64,000 nt of DNA. Origin: Thalassia testudinum (Eukaryota; Streptophyta; Magnoliopsida; Alismatales; Hydrocharitaceae). This document shows, piece after piece, positions 1-11,365 of the stretch (position 1 is the stretch's first letter; each line of letters opens with the position of its first letter). The stretch spans positions 8,184,001 to 8,248,000 of the forward strand of contig JAZHRO010000022.1 of NCBI GenBank assembly GCA_037157565.1. The letters run 5' to 3'. The notes beneath the pieces were generated by a model. It saw only the letters and a program-made list of their open reading frames with translations. It did no database searches and was not told where the DNA came from. The translations under genes and the position numbers were made by a program.

Positions 1-103
1 AAACAGTTGTGTACATTATGCGATTGTCTCTCTGTGTGATTGTTTATTGCTTTATATTATTTCCGCATTTTATTACGTCACCCCTCCTGGTAGGGAACCT
101 TCA
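1..103 (+). mobile_element. 3' end of the 5' LTR of Copia element A
   Basis: These bases match 3234-3337 almost base for base, so they are the tail of the 5' LTR of the element whose 3' LTR is 1615-3337. The LTR ends in CA just before a Met-tRNA primer site. The rest of this LTR and its target duplication lie left of the window. Confidence 0.9.
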
Positions 104-105
104 GT

Positions 106-117
106 TGGTATCAGAGC
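106..117 (+). other. Primer-binding site, initiator-Met tRNA type (element A)
   Basis: TGGTATCAGAGC is complementary to the 3' end of plant initiator methionine tRNA. It sits two bases after the LTR end, which is the normal place for priming minus-strand DNA in Copia elements. Confidence 0.92.
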
Positions 118-158
118 AGGTTCTTGCAAGATCGGAGTAACACCCGGCAAGAAGATCA

Positions 159-1288
159 TGGAGGGAAGCATAGCCGCAATCAGAATCTCCGAAGGGCAGT
201 CCACCGTCCGACCACCCTATTTCGATGGGAGGGACTTCGGATATTGGAAGTTGCGGATGAAGACGTGGCTCCAAGCCACTGAATTCGAGATATGGGGATG
301 TTGCGAAACCCCATACGAGATCCCGAAGCGACCCCAAGGAGGCTACTCGCAGCTGCAGATTCGAGAGCTTTCTCTCAACACAAAGGCAATGAATGCCCTG
401 TATTGCGCATTGAGTCCGAAAGAGTTCGAGAAAATTCAAGAGTGCACCACCGCCCACGAGATATGGAGGAGGTTGGAAGACACTCATGAAGAGATGAGCT
501 CGGAGGAAGAAGAAGAAATCGCTTGCTTTGGTTTCATGGCCAGAGGAACCAATAGCGACAGCGAAAGCGGAAGCGACTCCGACGACGAGGTAAATCTCGA
601 TCTATAAGAAGCTTTTAATAAACTTTTTGAAGTTAGTAAATCACTAAAAAGAGAAAATAATAGCATTAAAAAGAATCTTAGTTTTCTTAGAAATGAAAAT
701 GATAGGTTAGAAAAACAACTCAAGGACATAGAAACTAGTCATAAGGATAATAACCTGTTATTAGAAAATCATAACCTCATCAATGAAAATAATAAATTGA
801 TTGAGGAAAATGTTAGTCTAAAAATAGAAATTTCTGATTTAAAGACTAAGATGAGTATTATAGAAAAAGAAATTGCATGTCTTAGGGAAAATTCTAACAA
901 ATTAATCAACAAAGTAGACAAGTTTTATAGCCCTAAGGTTGAGATAGAATCTCCATCAAGGAGACCCGCTAACAAATCCGGATCCAAGCTCACTTGGATA
1001 CCGAAGAAAAAATTAGAATCTTGTTTTGTAGGGTTCAGGGATAATTACAACACAAAGGACTAGACCTACAAACTCAAGTCTGGTCAACTCGAGTTGGGAG
1101 AACCAAGGAGTAGACCAAGGAGGAGAACAAGAAGACCGACGAGACGGCGAACAAATGACAGACCCGTCGCACGTCGACCACCAGATTGGAGACCGGCACC
1201 GATGCCCGGGCCTCTAAGCTACGGATGGGAGCCCCATCCGATGTGGCATCGACCACCACCATTTGGGCCATTTTATTGGTCTTGGTAG
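159..1288 (+). pseudogene. Copia gag-only reading frame, pol missing (element A)
   Basis: One frame runs from the ATG at 159 to the TAG at 1286-1288, broken only by TAA at 605-607 and TAG at 1061-1063. The second stop lies where element B reads Trp in a similar context. The N-terminal ~110 residues (FDGRDFGYWKLRMKTWL and onward) are a Copia gag domain of the SIRE/Maximus type, like that at 33411 in element B. The rest of the capsid domain and the CCHC knuckle are absent: the frame jumps to an acidic Ser/Glu stretch (about 495-600). A Lys/Glu/Asn-rich coiled coil follows (about 607-940), then an Arg/Pro-rich tail ending in WSW. No protease, integrase or RT follows; the 3' polypurine region starts about 50 bases later. 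This is a non-autonomous derivative. Gag assembly function is inferred from the family. Confidence 0.8.
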
Positions 1289-1335
1289 GTGAGGTAAAAC
1301 CCTTTACCCTATCTTTTTATCATAAGCATTTAGAT

Positions 1336-1613
1336 AGGGGGAGTTAAAATTAATGAGCTAATTGCCAATTTTTAAGGGGGAGATATAAGGTAGCTAAATT
1401 TCCTTTAGTAAGGGGGAGAAAAATAATAGCTATCTTATTGTTACAAAAAGGGGGAGGACATTACCTTTGTCAAAAGAAACTCATAGAAGAGCATGTTTTA
1501 AGGGGGAGTTATAGGAAATTTAAAACCAATCAAACCTTTTTGATAATGTCAAAAAGGGGGAGGATTTTTATGCATTATTATTTACGGTTTTGTCATCATC
1601 AAAAAGGGGGAGA
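1336..1613 (+). repeat. Array of polypurine motifs ending in the element A polypurine tract
   Basis: The motif AGGGGGAG(A) recurs seven times, near 1336, 1375, 1411, 1449, 1501, 1555 and 1605, separated by AT-rich spacers. The last copy (AAAAAGGGGGAGAT) abuts the LTR start and is the expected plus-strand primer. Multiple purine blocks upstream of the 3' LTR are familiar from SIRE/Maximus elements. Confidence 0.8.
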
Positions 1614-2023
1614 TTGTTGGTGCTAGAGCACCACGATCATTTGTTTTGATGACAACAAAACACGTGTTATTTAACATTTGCAATTTGAGTCCTAGATTTC
1701 AGGTCAATTGCAAATGTGGATGTGTTTAGACGGAACTCGAGCTCGCATCCAGGACGGATTGGAGGAGCTTGACGGAAAACAGAGGAGGTTTGCGAGGAGC
1801 GACAGATTGAAGATAAAAGACAAGAAGAATAGGATAGATTCTTTTTAATCCTTTCATGTACTTTTATCTTTATTTTTCTTGCTCTTTATTTTCCTTAGAA
1901 AATTATGTTAAAGAGCCTCAAAGAACCCTAACAGTAGTCTTACGAACACCGGCACAACCCTAGGATACTTAGGTTTTCTGTAGAATACTTAGAAAACCAA
2001 TATAGGGCTCAAACAACACTTCC

Positions 2024-2562
2024 AGACGTCTAATTCCCAAATCAGACGTCTGATAAAGTATTTTAAGACGTCTGACTATTGTTTCAGACGTCTGATAACT
2101 GTTAGGCTGGATGTACTTAGTTCTGTCTGATGAAATCAGACGTCCAGACCTTAGACCAGACGTCTTAGAAGACGTCTGATGACTTTGCCAGACGTCCAAT
2201 TAGTGGACCGTTGGCTGGCTTAGCATACACTCAAGATTATGACCGTTAGAGCCTTACCAGACGTCCTTAGGCCTTTCCAGACGTCTGATAAATGACCGTT
2301 TTGCCTCGGCTGACCCAAAATCTCTTCTCAGAGATTTTCTAGCCGTTGCAACGTTTGGAAATCAATTCCCACAGTAAAAGTAGGTTTCCAGACGTCCAGA
2401 GATAGTGCCAGACGTCCTGTATGTCGTCTGATGGACTTGCGCAAAAACCCTGTTTAGATCTGATTCAAGTCAGGAGGAAACCCGAATAGAATCGGACGTC
2501 TGACATTTAAATCAGACGTCTTAAAGTGGCCTTCCAGACGTCTGATGCCAGAGTTAGACGTC
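2024..2562 (+). repeat. Dense array of AGACGTCT-type palindromes in U3
   Basis: Sixteen GACGTC cores fall within about 540 bases, most of them inside CAGACGTCTGA or CAGACGTCCA. Spacing is irregular (about 11 to 80 bases). The core is an ACGT element of the C-box/CRE-like kind bound by plant bZIP factors, so an enhancer role is plausible but inferred. The array ends about 115 bases before the TATA box. Confidence 0.88.
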
Positions 2563-2675
2563 TGATTACCCTGTCAAGTGTAATCATTGTCCTGATTTCA
2601 GCCTGATTCTCTTGGGCTTTGTTCCTAACGGCTATAGAACCTTTTCTAAGCCTTCCAAAGCCTTCCTAAGGCCTC

Positions 2676-2683
2676 TATAAATA
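2676..2683 (+). promoter_or_regulatory. TATA box of the element A LTR
   Basis: TATAAATA follows a CCTTCC/AAGCC-rich stretch. The same arrangement recurs in element B at 32799 and 54126, which supports it as the core promoter. Confidence 0.75.
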
Positions 2684-3337
2684 ATAGAGGGGAGCCTTTA
2701 CACACCAAGACACACTAAGAGAAACACAAGACACACTTAAGAAACATAGTTCCACTCTCTTGTGTCCTAGATAGCTCTTGCTCTCCAAGCTCAAGCACCA
2801 TTCTCTTGAGAGCATCAAGCTGTTGCGCACCCGCTCTCCCGCCGTAGTTCACGAGAGCGAAGTTGCGCCGTTGCGTGGCTCACGCACCCGCGTCATCGTC
2901 GACGCACTCCTTGCAAAGGGGAGTTTCCTAAATCCTATAGAGGCTTAGGTTTATTACTTTGTTGGCTCTATAGGTTTGTTATTTATTTTACCTTTGTCTT
3001 TTGGTTGGGTATTCGCTTTGCGAATTCCCATCTCCTTCGTGGGACAAAATCCTTCTCGTGGAGAGAAGGGGTTGAGGAACGCTACCCTCGTACTTGTAGC
3101 GTGGTTGTACTGAGGTTGAATCACCCTCATTTTAAAGTGATTCGGTTAGTGGATTTAATCAACTAGGTTGATCGGAAAATCCTAACTCGAGAGGGTTAGG
3201 TGGTGGTTTTCACCCGGTTTGGGTTTCCACCTAAAAATAGTTGTGTACATTGTGCGATTGTCTTTCTGTGTGATTGTTTATTACTTTATATTATTTCCGC
3301 ATTTTATTACGTCACCCCTCCTGGTAGGGAACCTTCA

Positions 3338-3963
3338 GTTTGCATGCCATGTCATCCACATTGCTGTTTTACTCGGCATAAATAGTCATTGCAGCCTTGG
3401 AATCAACGAAAAGTATCGAAGAACCTTTCTTCCTTGTTTCTTATCTCCTCTATATCTTTCCTCACCATAGTCCGGGCAAGAACTCAACCCTGCATACTCT
3501 TTTCTGTATAAAGCACAATCATGCAGACATGCATAAATATTCTCACAATTTAAACCCAGCCCTCGAATTTGCTTCTTCGCCTCATACCATGACTCAGGAA
3601 AATCACCGAGTGTATTCAACAACTCCTGAATGAAATCAAGTACCTCTAACATTAATTTTGTTGTTGCTTTATTCATAACTTTATCTGAAATAACTTTAAT
3701 AGGAACGATAACCGAGTCATGGAATAATTCTAGGTGAAATTGGTTCTTCTGCAGCCTTCATTGCTTCATGAAACTAAGTACAACCTCTCAATGTTTCTTC
3801 CTCGTTTCCAATCTTAGCATCACCTGCTCTCATCTCATTAAGCATCTCATCAGTTTGATTCCCTTCGATATCAACATCGGATCCATCAAGTTCCATTGCA
3901 TTTCCTGTGACCTCCTCAGTTGGTTCCTTTCCATGTGTTGTCCACTTTGTGTAATGCTGCCAC
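3338..3963 (-). pseudogene. CACTA (TNP2-like) transposase fragment, second part
   Basis: Read on the minus strand, the right end encodes HYTKWTTHGKE, followed by an acidic stretch and a degenerate FHEAMKAAEEP segment. After a frame change comes LPxSxYEAKK-like sequence (FPESWYEAKKQIRGLGL), then ACLHDCALYRKEY, SSCPDY and KVLRYFSLIPRLQ. This order is typical of the N-terminal half of plant En/Spm (CACTA) TNP2 transposases, including the Cys pairs. The first part of the gene lies at 23237-23450, beyond the inserted element II; the two parts share the duplicated GCCAC. The catalytic part is missing because element A adjoins at 3337. Frameshifts and stops make it a pseudogene. Confidence 0.8.
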
Positions 3964-5256
3964 TGACGAGTCGATTCTCGCTTAACAAGATGATAATGAT
4001 TTGTCATTTAAATTTCCAAGTGTTGGAAAATCGACTAATCAAAGTATTAAATTAAAATTGACCACTCAATAAGGAGTGGGTCATGTCCACAGGGAGGAAC
4101 GTGCCCATTAAAACTCACAAGGTTCGAAAACTAATGTTCACAAATGAAATCACAGAAAGTCGATGCCAAAGCCCCTCTCAAATGAGGCACATAGCGCTCA
4201 CATATGCTTATAAAGTAACTAAGGAAAGGAGGGAGGTTATCTTCACAAAATAGACAACATTATAATATTCATTAAATGAGAAAAATAAGTTTGGCAATGG
4301 CATGGAATGGTAAATAGAAATACAACCCAAAACAAGGGATTTCTTCCCCGTGACCGTGCACAAGGAGGATCTCTAGACCGAAGGCTCCGCGATGGCAGTT
4401 GTAGTGATGTGCGGGGTGGCCCAAGTTGGCCGGATGGAGCTACAGTGGAGGTGGACTCTTGCAGTGGAGCTGCTCTTCACTGCTACCTACTACACGCGGA
4501 GGCTTGCACATGAGGAGGGTGGCATGCAGGCACGGTTCAGGCCACATGTGAGAGCTTGATAAGGGGAGACGTGTGCCGCTGAACGGAGTGCACGGGTGGG
4601 TTGCTGGCCGTGCATGGGAGGCAATGCCGCACTGCTGGTTGCTACATGCGGAGGTGCAACGTGGGGAGGGTGGCACGCGCGAGGAGGTTTCAACGGCCGT
4701 TGACCGCTTGGAGTGAAGCGAGGGTGGTGAAGGTGGTGCTGCAGGTGGTTGTTGGAGGTTGGTGTTGTTGGGTCGTTTTGGTTGTAGAGGAAAAAGAAGA
4801 ATAAGAAATGAATAGGAAGAAGTAAAGATGGTGGTGGTGCATTGAGGTGTAGTCATGGGCGAGAGGTGTAGTGGTGACACTACTATGTGAGCAGCAGGCA
4901 CGCGGTGCGTGCATGTGGTTGCACGATGAGGCGGCGAGGGGTCGAGGTGCTGCGTGCAAGGTGGAGAAGAAGCAGGTTGGGTCTTCAGATGTTCGAAAAT
5001 CTTCCCGTATGTTTTAATTGCGTGTGGGTGGCTACTGGTGCGTGGCTGCTATGGTGGTAATGGTGGTGGTGCACGCTGTTGTTGCAGTGTGGAGGATATG
5101 CATGCTAAGGTGCTCACGATAAGATGGAGCCATGATGGCTCACGCATAGTGTTGGTGCAAGTCTACCAGTTTGGCGCAATGAGCTGTCGCCTCGTCGGCC
5201 CACAGTGTGGTGGAACTTGTCCATGGAGACCTGTCGTGGGAGTGGAGCACGGTGAT
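3964..5256 (-). mobile_element. 3' LTR of element II, first part
   Basis: This matches 21749-22800 of the other LTR, including the CCACAGGGAGGAAC block near 4090 (on the minus strand, the conserved CTCCCTGTGG motif of Athila-type LTRs). It ends where element I inserted, and 5252-5256 is GTGAT. The continuation is at 16728-17158. Plus-strand open frames here (for example 4601-4804 and 4954-5259) are not conserved in the partner LTR and are not genes. Confidence 0.85.
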
Positions 5257-6624
5257 TGATGCGCGTGGAACGTGGTTGTTTAATTATGCCATTGTAGTAT
5301 GCGTTCGCGACATCAGTTTTAATTTAAGAAGTGGAGTTGGTGAGTCCAAGTGTTGAACACAAGGAGGCGTAAAATTGGGTTATTTTGTCACTTTAGTTGT
5401 CACAGGAATGGGTGGTTTGCTTGGTTGCAGGAAAATGCAAGAGAGAGAGAGAGTAGTGTTAGAGATTGTGTTTAAAACATACCAAGCATTAAGAGGATGT
5501 GAGCTACAATATATGAAACTTTCATCAATATATAGCATGCAGTTAAAGTGTGTTTACATAGAGAAGGTATTGAATGCCTTTACATAGTGTGTTTACATAT
5601 ATAGAGCATGCAGTTAAACCCTAGGGTAGCTTGGACAGTGTGTGTATTGAATGCCTTTGAATGGGGTGGCTGAGGAGGTTTATATAGAGAAGAGGGGTTT
5701 CCAAACTAAGGGCTTTAGCGACATCCAAGACATCGCTAAACCCATTCCTTAAGCATCGATGAAACCCTCCACCCGTCGGTCCTTAAGTGTGCGGGTGCTT
5801 TCTCCCTTCAATCCTCGCCCGTGTGTCCTCAGCCATTGGATCCAAGGCACTGATCGCCATCGGACGGCTGAAGACATGCCACATCGTCCTTCCTGCCCAT
5901 GGTTGGGTGCGCCTTCGTGTGCCTTCATGTGATGGACGAGCATCGAACGTTCAATCGCACCTCAATGGCAATGATTATGTGTGACTAGGCGCTTGGATTG
6001 CGCTCATTCCTGCCTGGGCGCATCCGTGCACCCTCGTTGCACCGTGTGGCCTTCATCCCCGTCATCCACACGTGCATCAATGGCTGAATTTTGATCACTT
6101 GCATGGATGCGGTCGAGTGCATTTTTAACACGTGCCCTTGGTGAGCATGGAGAAGTGCTGACCGCTGCAGCACTTATGCAATATGGTTGCGCTCTTCGCC
6201 AATCCTTAGCTGTCCAATGGGAGACCGGACGGCCGTGGTTGCTCCTGCACGATGAAGTGGGGGCTTGGTGCTGGCAAGGGCGGCTGATGGCCATTACGTG
6301 GCCCCTTTTTGGTCGTTGATCATAAGATCAACGGCCAGAACTTCTTGGGCTGGTCGAGGGAGCTTCGGATGTCGGATTTAAGTGATTTCAAGTTCGTTGG
6401 ACTCCATTCATCGATTTGAATCTATCCATGCAGTCTGATTGCTCATCTGAGGCCTGTTCCAGCATGCACTTGTACATATGGCCATTAAACATTAATTTAT
6501 AAGCAATCTTAATTTGCAATGCATGCAGTGCTCCCATGCCCATCATTGTATGTTATTAGTGCACATATATCCCCAAAACTAACCTCAGTTGATGGAATTA
6601 TCATCATTGAATGCAGAGTTATCA
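5257..6624 (-). mobile_element. 3' LTR of element I
   Basis: It runs TGATGCGCGTGG...GAGTTATCA on the plus strand and pairs with 15281-16722. By eye roughly one base in ten differs over the first 190 bases, many at CG sites. A minus-strand TATATAAA lies near 5672-5685, and the same box recurs near 15810 in the other LTR. The minus-strand and plus-strand open frames here have no family match. Confidence 0.88.
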
Positions 6625-8559
6625 TACCCTCATGCTCATCCCTTGCTAGTCCCTAGCAAGGTTTATCCTAGCTGTCATTTCCAGTTGGAACTAGGAATTG
6701 ATTACTTAGACATATGTTGCCTGTCAACGGGAGGAAATATACTAAGAGCCTAATCCACAAAGACTAAACAGCGCCCATGTGTCTTCTAAAATGCAAACCA
6801 CCCAAGTCCTCGCTTTAAAGCATATATACAGTGACATTTTTTTTTCTTTTTCATCTTTTCTCATTTTTTTGGATTTTTTGAGTTAAGAGTGTGTAGGTAA
6901 CTTTTTATGGCTACCCAACCCATACATAACTCGAAAAAGACCCTAAGTACTAAGCATCTTGGTGTGAAGATTGTGATAGACTCACTCAACGGTAATTAAA
7001 ACAGGCTTCAAGTTTCTGCACCTCTAGGTGACCAGAAAAGAGAATGCTTACCTAAAGGTGTATCTGTCCGATCGGTAGCTTTCTCCCTACTTTTATTTTG
7101 AGTGGGGTCAACACAAGGGTGTTTCCAGTGTATATCTCCCTGGATTGCTCTATTTCCCCACTACTTCCTTAAGTGTTTTGGGCTTTTTCATGCATTTAGT
7201 GAGCTGGGTTCTGGACAACCAGCCAATGGGCTATTACCCACTACCACTTGCCAGCCATACTCGTGCGGTGAAGTATGGCTTATTTATTTTTTTCTCTTTC
7301 TTCTTTTTCTATATATATTTTTTTCTTTTTATTTTGTTGTTTCAGTAGGTGGCTTCCCTAATCTAAGATTTACCTAGAGGTAATAAAAGAGAATGGTCTT
7401 GTAGCTAGGCTTTAGACAACTGGCCAATGGGCTGTTACCCATGACAACTTGCCAGCCATGCCACCCTAGAATGTTCATTAGTTACCCAATTTCTGTTAGA
7501 ATCTTCGAGGAGTGAGTCAGTGCAAAAATGTGTGCAGATGCTTAGACTAAAAGTCCCTCTGAGTCAAAGGGTAGGTTGATAAGTCGTATACTCATCAACT
7601 TTCTTTATTGATTAGATTAATGTAAATTAAGGTTACGAGGATTCGAGGCTAAATCCACATTTTAGTGGACACCAGGGCTGATTAAGCCTGAAGGCCTAAA
7701 AAGGCTAGGTGTTTCAGGTTCTTCATATTAGTTCTTTTTTTTTTGAAACAAAAAGGAAAGCTATCGTCTTACGATAGTAATCCGGAGAGGTATATTATAT
7801 AAACAAGTAAGAGGAATTACAAAATAGATCCCCACGTATGTATAAGGGACTAGCACTCTCTTATAATTTTTTCACAACACACCAGTCTCTCCTGAAAAAG
7901 CCTCGCATTTCTCACCTTCCACACACACCAGAGAGTGACAACCATACGCACATGTAGCTTCTCTCTCACACCAAACCCATGCCAGATGGAAACCCATGTT
8001 GGTAGTGGCTCCTGGCAGGTCCTCCTCCATACAGCATCAGTGACTAGGCAAGAGGAGAAGATGTGGTTCACATTGTCAGTGTGCAGCCCACATAAGTAAC
8101 ATTCATAATGAGCAGTTCCCATCCTTCTGTGTCGTAGGTCACCTGTAATCAAACCATCTCTCCTACAAAGCCTAAGTTTTCTTTCCTATGCCTAAGTTGA
8201 CAAGCATTAAGTTCTTCGTATTATGTCCCACAGTTGACAAGCTCCTAATGCCTAAGTTTTCCTTCCTTTTTATTATTATTATTATATATAATTCAACCTA
8301 ATAATATAAACTCAGAGAATGCGAATTACCACCTCCCATGCTTAAGTTGGACAATGTCCTCATTAGCAAATAAATGTATGCATGGGGGTACAAAAGGAAA
8401 TCACCTGAGTGTCGCAGTTTACCTGATCAGTCTGGATCTTCTGGGTTGCTTCCAAGGAAGTGCTGAGTTTACTGCCTCCAGCTAGGCAAAGCTGTGTCAA
8501 CCCTCAATGAGGGTGACTACTTCCTTTGGGGGAACCTGGGCAAGATAATATTTTAATCT
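6625..8559 (-). other. Non-coding 3' leader of element I (with a LINE insertion)
   Basis: Between integrase and the 3' LTR there is no supportable frame. It contains two similar blocks (GGACAACCAGCCAATGGGCT near 7210 and a variant near 7420), T-rich tracts near 6840 and 7280-7345, and a LINE tail at 7731-8210. Short stretches such as TAGTCCCTAG near the LTR and CAATGTCC near 8350 reappear in the same places in element II (near 17190 and 18410). Confidence 0.6.
7731..8210 (-). mobile_element. 5'-truncated LINE tail with zinc-binding RT domain
   Basis: The minus strand encodes CYLCGLHTDNVNHIFSSC and VWRRTCQEP, then WCVWKVRNARLF (8152 down to 7850). This is the C-terminal zinc-binding domain found after RT in plant LINEs (zf-RVT family). 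A run of T at 7735-7744 on the plus strand is the poly(A) end. The flanks carry a 13-base direct repeat with one mismatch (GTTCTTCATATTA at 7718-7730, GTTCTTCGTATTA at 8211-8223), as expected for target-primed integration. RT and endonuclease are absent: it is a dead 3' fragment inside element I. Confidence 0.75.
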
Positions 8560-9720
8560 CTATCCGTTTACCGTGAAGGTTTGCCCAGTGTTAGGATCTA
8601 CAATTTCAACTGCCCTATTGGGATAAGGTTTGACCACTTGATATGGTCCTGTCCATTTTGATCTCAGCTTCCCAGGAAAAAGTTTAAGTCTTGCATCAAA
8701 AAGCCAGACTTGCTGATTGGGCTCAAAGGTTTTCCTATGAATGTGTCTATTGTGGATGGCTTTCATCTTTTCTTTGTAAAGTTGACTATTCTCATAGGCA
8801 TCCTGACGAATTTCCTCGAGCTCAGAGAGTTGGAGCATCCTTTGAGCTTCGACCAACGGGAATCCATATTGCACTGGTTAACAGCCCAGTATGCTTGGTG
8901 TTCCAACTCAACCAGAAGGTGGCAAGCTTTACCAAAGACCAATCGACAAGGCGACATGCCTATTGGGGTCTTAAAAGCAATCCTGTATGCCCAAAGGGCA
9001 TCATCCAATTGTGTGGACCAGTCCTTCCGATCAGGTCTCACGATCTTTTGCAGAATATTCTTGATCTATCTATTAGAGACCTCAGTTTGCCTATTTGTTT
9101 GCAGGTGATACGGGGTGGCAATGCAGTGAGTAACCTGGTATTTTCTAAGTAGGGCACGAAATTGGGCATGAATAAAGCGGCTCCCACCATCACTGATCAT
9201 GGCCTTCGATATCCCAAACCGAGAGAAGATGTTCTGCTTAAAAAGTCTACGACAGCCTTATGGTAACATCTTTGTATAGCTACAGCTTCGATCCACGTTG
9301 AAACATAGTCTACTGAGACTAATATGTACTCGTAGCCATTGGATGGTGGAAAGGGGCCCATAAAATCGATGCCCTAAACGTCAAAAATTTCGACAATCAG
9401 AATGGGCTGGAGGGGCATCATATCCTTTCTAGTCATAGTCCCTAATGTCTGGCATCGAGAGCAAGTCTTGGCGAAACTGTGTGCGTCCTTTAATAGGGAT
9501 GGCCAGTAAAATCTGGACTGCAAAACTTTTGCAGCCGTTTGCTTCCTAGAGAAGTGACCACCACAGGCTTGGTCGTGACAAAAGGACAGCACACTTTTGA
9601 CTTCCTCTTCAGGAATACACCTCCTAATGATCTTGTTAGTACAGAGTCTAAACAGCATAGGATCATCCCAGAAATAGTGCTTGGCTTTAGCTAAGAACTT
9701 ATCCCGTTGCTATATGGACC
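8560..9720 (-). pseudogene. Athila-type integrase (element I)
   Basis: Reading down from 9720, the zinc-binding part is intact (HDQACGGHFS, FYWPSL, CSRCQ), followed by the core start GIDFMGPFPPSNGY after a stop near 9376. The middle of the core has frameshifts and stops. [21 protein letters not shown] and [13 protein letters not shown] follow at 9041-8900. The C-terminal part (WLFDARLKLFPGKLRSKWTG and onward) ends at 8560. The order and wording match Athila/Tat integrases. It joined element cDNA to the genome in the ancestral copy; here it is inactive. Confidence 0.85.
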
Positions 9721-11360
9721 AACCGTGCGGAGTTTGTTCGACCACCAAATAGTTGACTAAGTCTGCATACCAGGGTAGCTTTCTTCCTTGCACGGCTAGA
9801 AGTTGTTCATCAGGGAAGGTGTCAGTCAAGGGTAATGAGGGTCCGATGTGGTCCAGGTGAAGTCTGGATAGGTGATTGGCTACGACGTTCTTAGACCCGG
9901 CTTTGTCGCGTATTTCCAGGTCAATTCCTGCAAGAGCAGGATCCATCGAATGAGCTTGGGTTTAGCGTCCCTTTTGGCCAACAAATGTCGGATAGTCGAT
10001 GGTCGGTGTAAACCGTCACATGGGATCCTAGGAGATATGATCGAAACTTTTCTAATCCAAAGACTACGGCGAGCAGTTCTTTTTCTGTGATGGTGTAATT
10101 CCGTTGAGCTTCATCCAATGTTTTGCTCGCATAGTAGATCACCACGGGTTTCTTCTCTCTTCTTTCTCCTAGGACTGCACTGATGGCAAAATCTAATGCA
10201 TCGCACATTATCTCAAAGTCCTGGGACCAGTCCGAGGGTTGTAAAACAGGTACAGTGGAGATTGTTTCCCTAAGTGTCTTGTAAGCCTTGATGCAATCAG
10301 GTGTCATGTGAAAAAGGGTGTCGTTGGCTAGAAGGTCAGTCAAGGGCTTAGAAAATTTGGAAAAATCCTTAATGAACCTTCTATAGAAGCCAACATGTCC
10401 TAGGAAAGATTGGATTTGCTTGACCGAGCAAGGGGGCAGAAGTTTGGAAATTAAATCAATCTTAGCTCGATCCACTTCGATGCCCCTATGTGAGATGATG
10501 CGACCGAGGACAATCTCTTCCTGAACCGTAAATGGCTCTTTTCCCAGCTTCAAACCAGGTTGACCTCGATACATCGCTGCAGGATCTTTTCAAAGTTGCT
10601 AAGAAAATGGTTGAATGAGTTTCCGAACATGGAGAAATCATCCATAAAGACCTCCAGGTATTCACCCACCATTTCTAAAAAAATGGCTAGCATGCAACGT
10701 TGAAATGTCACGGTGCATTGCATAACCCGAATGGCATATGATGGAATGCAAACGTACCATACGAGCAAGTGAATGTGGTCTTCTCTTAATCTTCTGGTGC
10801 AATAGCAACTTAGTTGTATCCTGAATATCCATTAATGAAGCAAAAATATTTTTGCCCTGCCAATCGCTCAAGAATATAGTCAATGAATGGCAGAGGGAAA
10901 TGATCTTTCTTGGTGGCCTCATTAAGCTTCCTATAGTCGATGCACACCTGCCATGCCGTAGCGGTGAGATGGGGATGGATTCGCCCTGGTCATTGGTGAC
11001 CACGGTGAGCCCAGCTTTCTTGGGTACCACTTGGCTCACCAAGGGGCTATCGAAAATTGGGTAAATGATATGTGCATCAAGCCACTTGATTATCTCTTTT
11101 TTAACGACCTCTCACATATTCGGGTTCAATCTCCTTTGCATCTGACGAGAAGGTCGAGCCCCATCTTCCAAATAGATCTTGTGAGTGCAATAGGTAGGGT
11201 TAATTCCCCTTAAGTCAGAAATTGTCCACCCAATGGCTGCCTGATGTTCAGAGAGGGTTGCAATCAACCTAAGTTCTTGATCCTTAGTTAAGTGGGCATT
11301 GATAATCACAGGGAAGGTCTGGTCAGGTCCTAGGAAGACATACTTGAGATTATCGGGCAA
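9721..11360 (-). pseudogene. Athila-type reverse transcriptase and RNase H (element I)
   Basis: The N-terminal RT region begins near 11360 (LKYVFLGPDQTFPVIINAHL...), with a stop after RRLNPNM. RT motifs are then spread over shifted frames: VPKKAGLTVV near 11030, FAFHHMPFG-like sequence near 10750 and the catalytic box as FMDDFSMFG near 10640. RNase H follows (10574-9921): FEIMCDALDFAISAVLG, VIYYASKTLDEAQ, ITEKELLAVVF and VYTDH. At least two frameshifts and several stops are present. Family assignment rests on the protein wording and on the Asp-type primer site. Confidence 0.85.
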
Positions 11361-11365
11361 AGACT

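Larger units (their letters stand above)
1615..3337 (+). mobile_element. 3' LTR of Copia element A (SIRE/Maximus type)
   Basis: The LTR runs from TGTTGGTGCTAGAGC after the polypurine tract to ...CCTTCA (1723 bp), and its last ~100 bases repeat at 1-103. The U3 part carries a dense GACGTC array (2024-2562) and a TATAAATA box at 2676. The leader after the box is rich in CACA/AGACAC. The right flank is GTTTG; the matching left target duplication is outside the window. No coding content is supported. Confidence 0.9.

Noticed and set aside
1969..2199. Minus-strand frame with repeated QTS-like words
   Set aside because: A shadow of the GACGTC array in the element A LTR; no start context or domain.
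2024..2562. CRISPR-like array reading of the GACGTC repeats
   Set aside because: Repeats are only 8-11 bases, spacing is irregular, and the context is a plant LTR promoter.
4601..5259. Plus-strand frames rich in Val/Gly/Cys
   Set aside because: They lie in the element II LTR and are not kept in the partner LTR.
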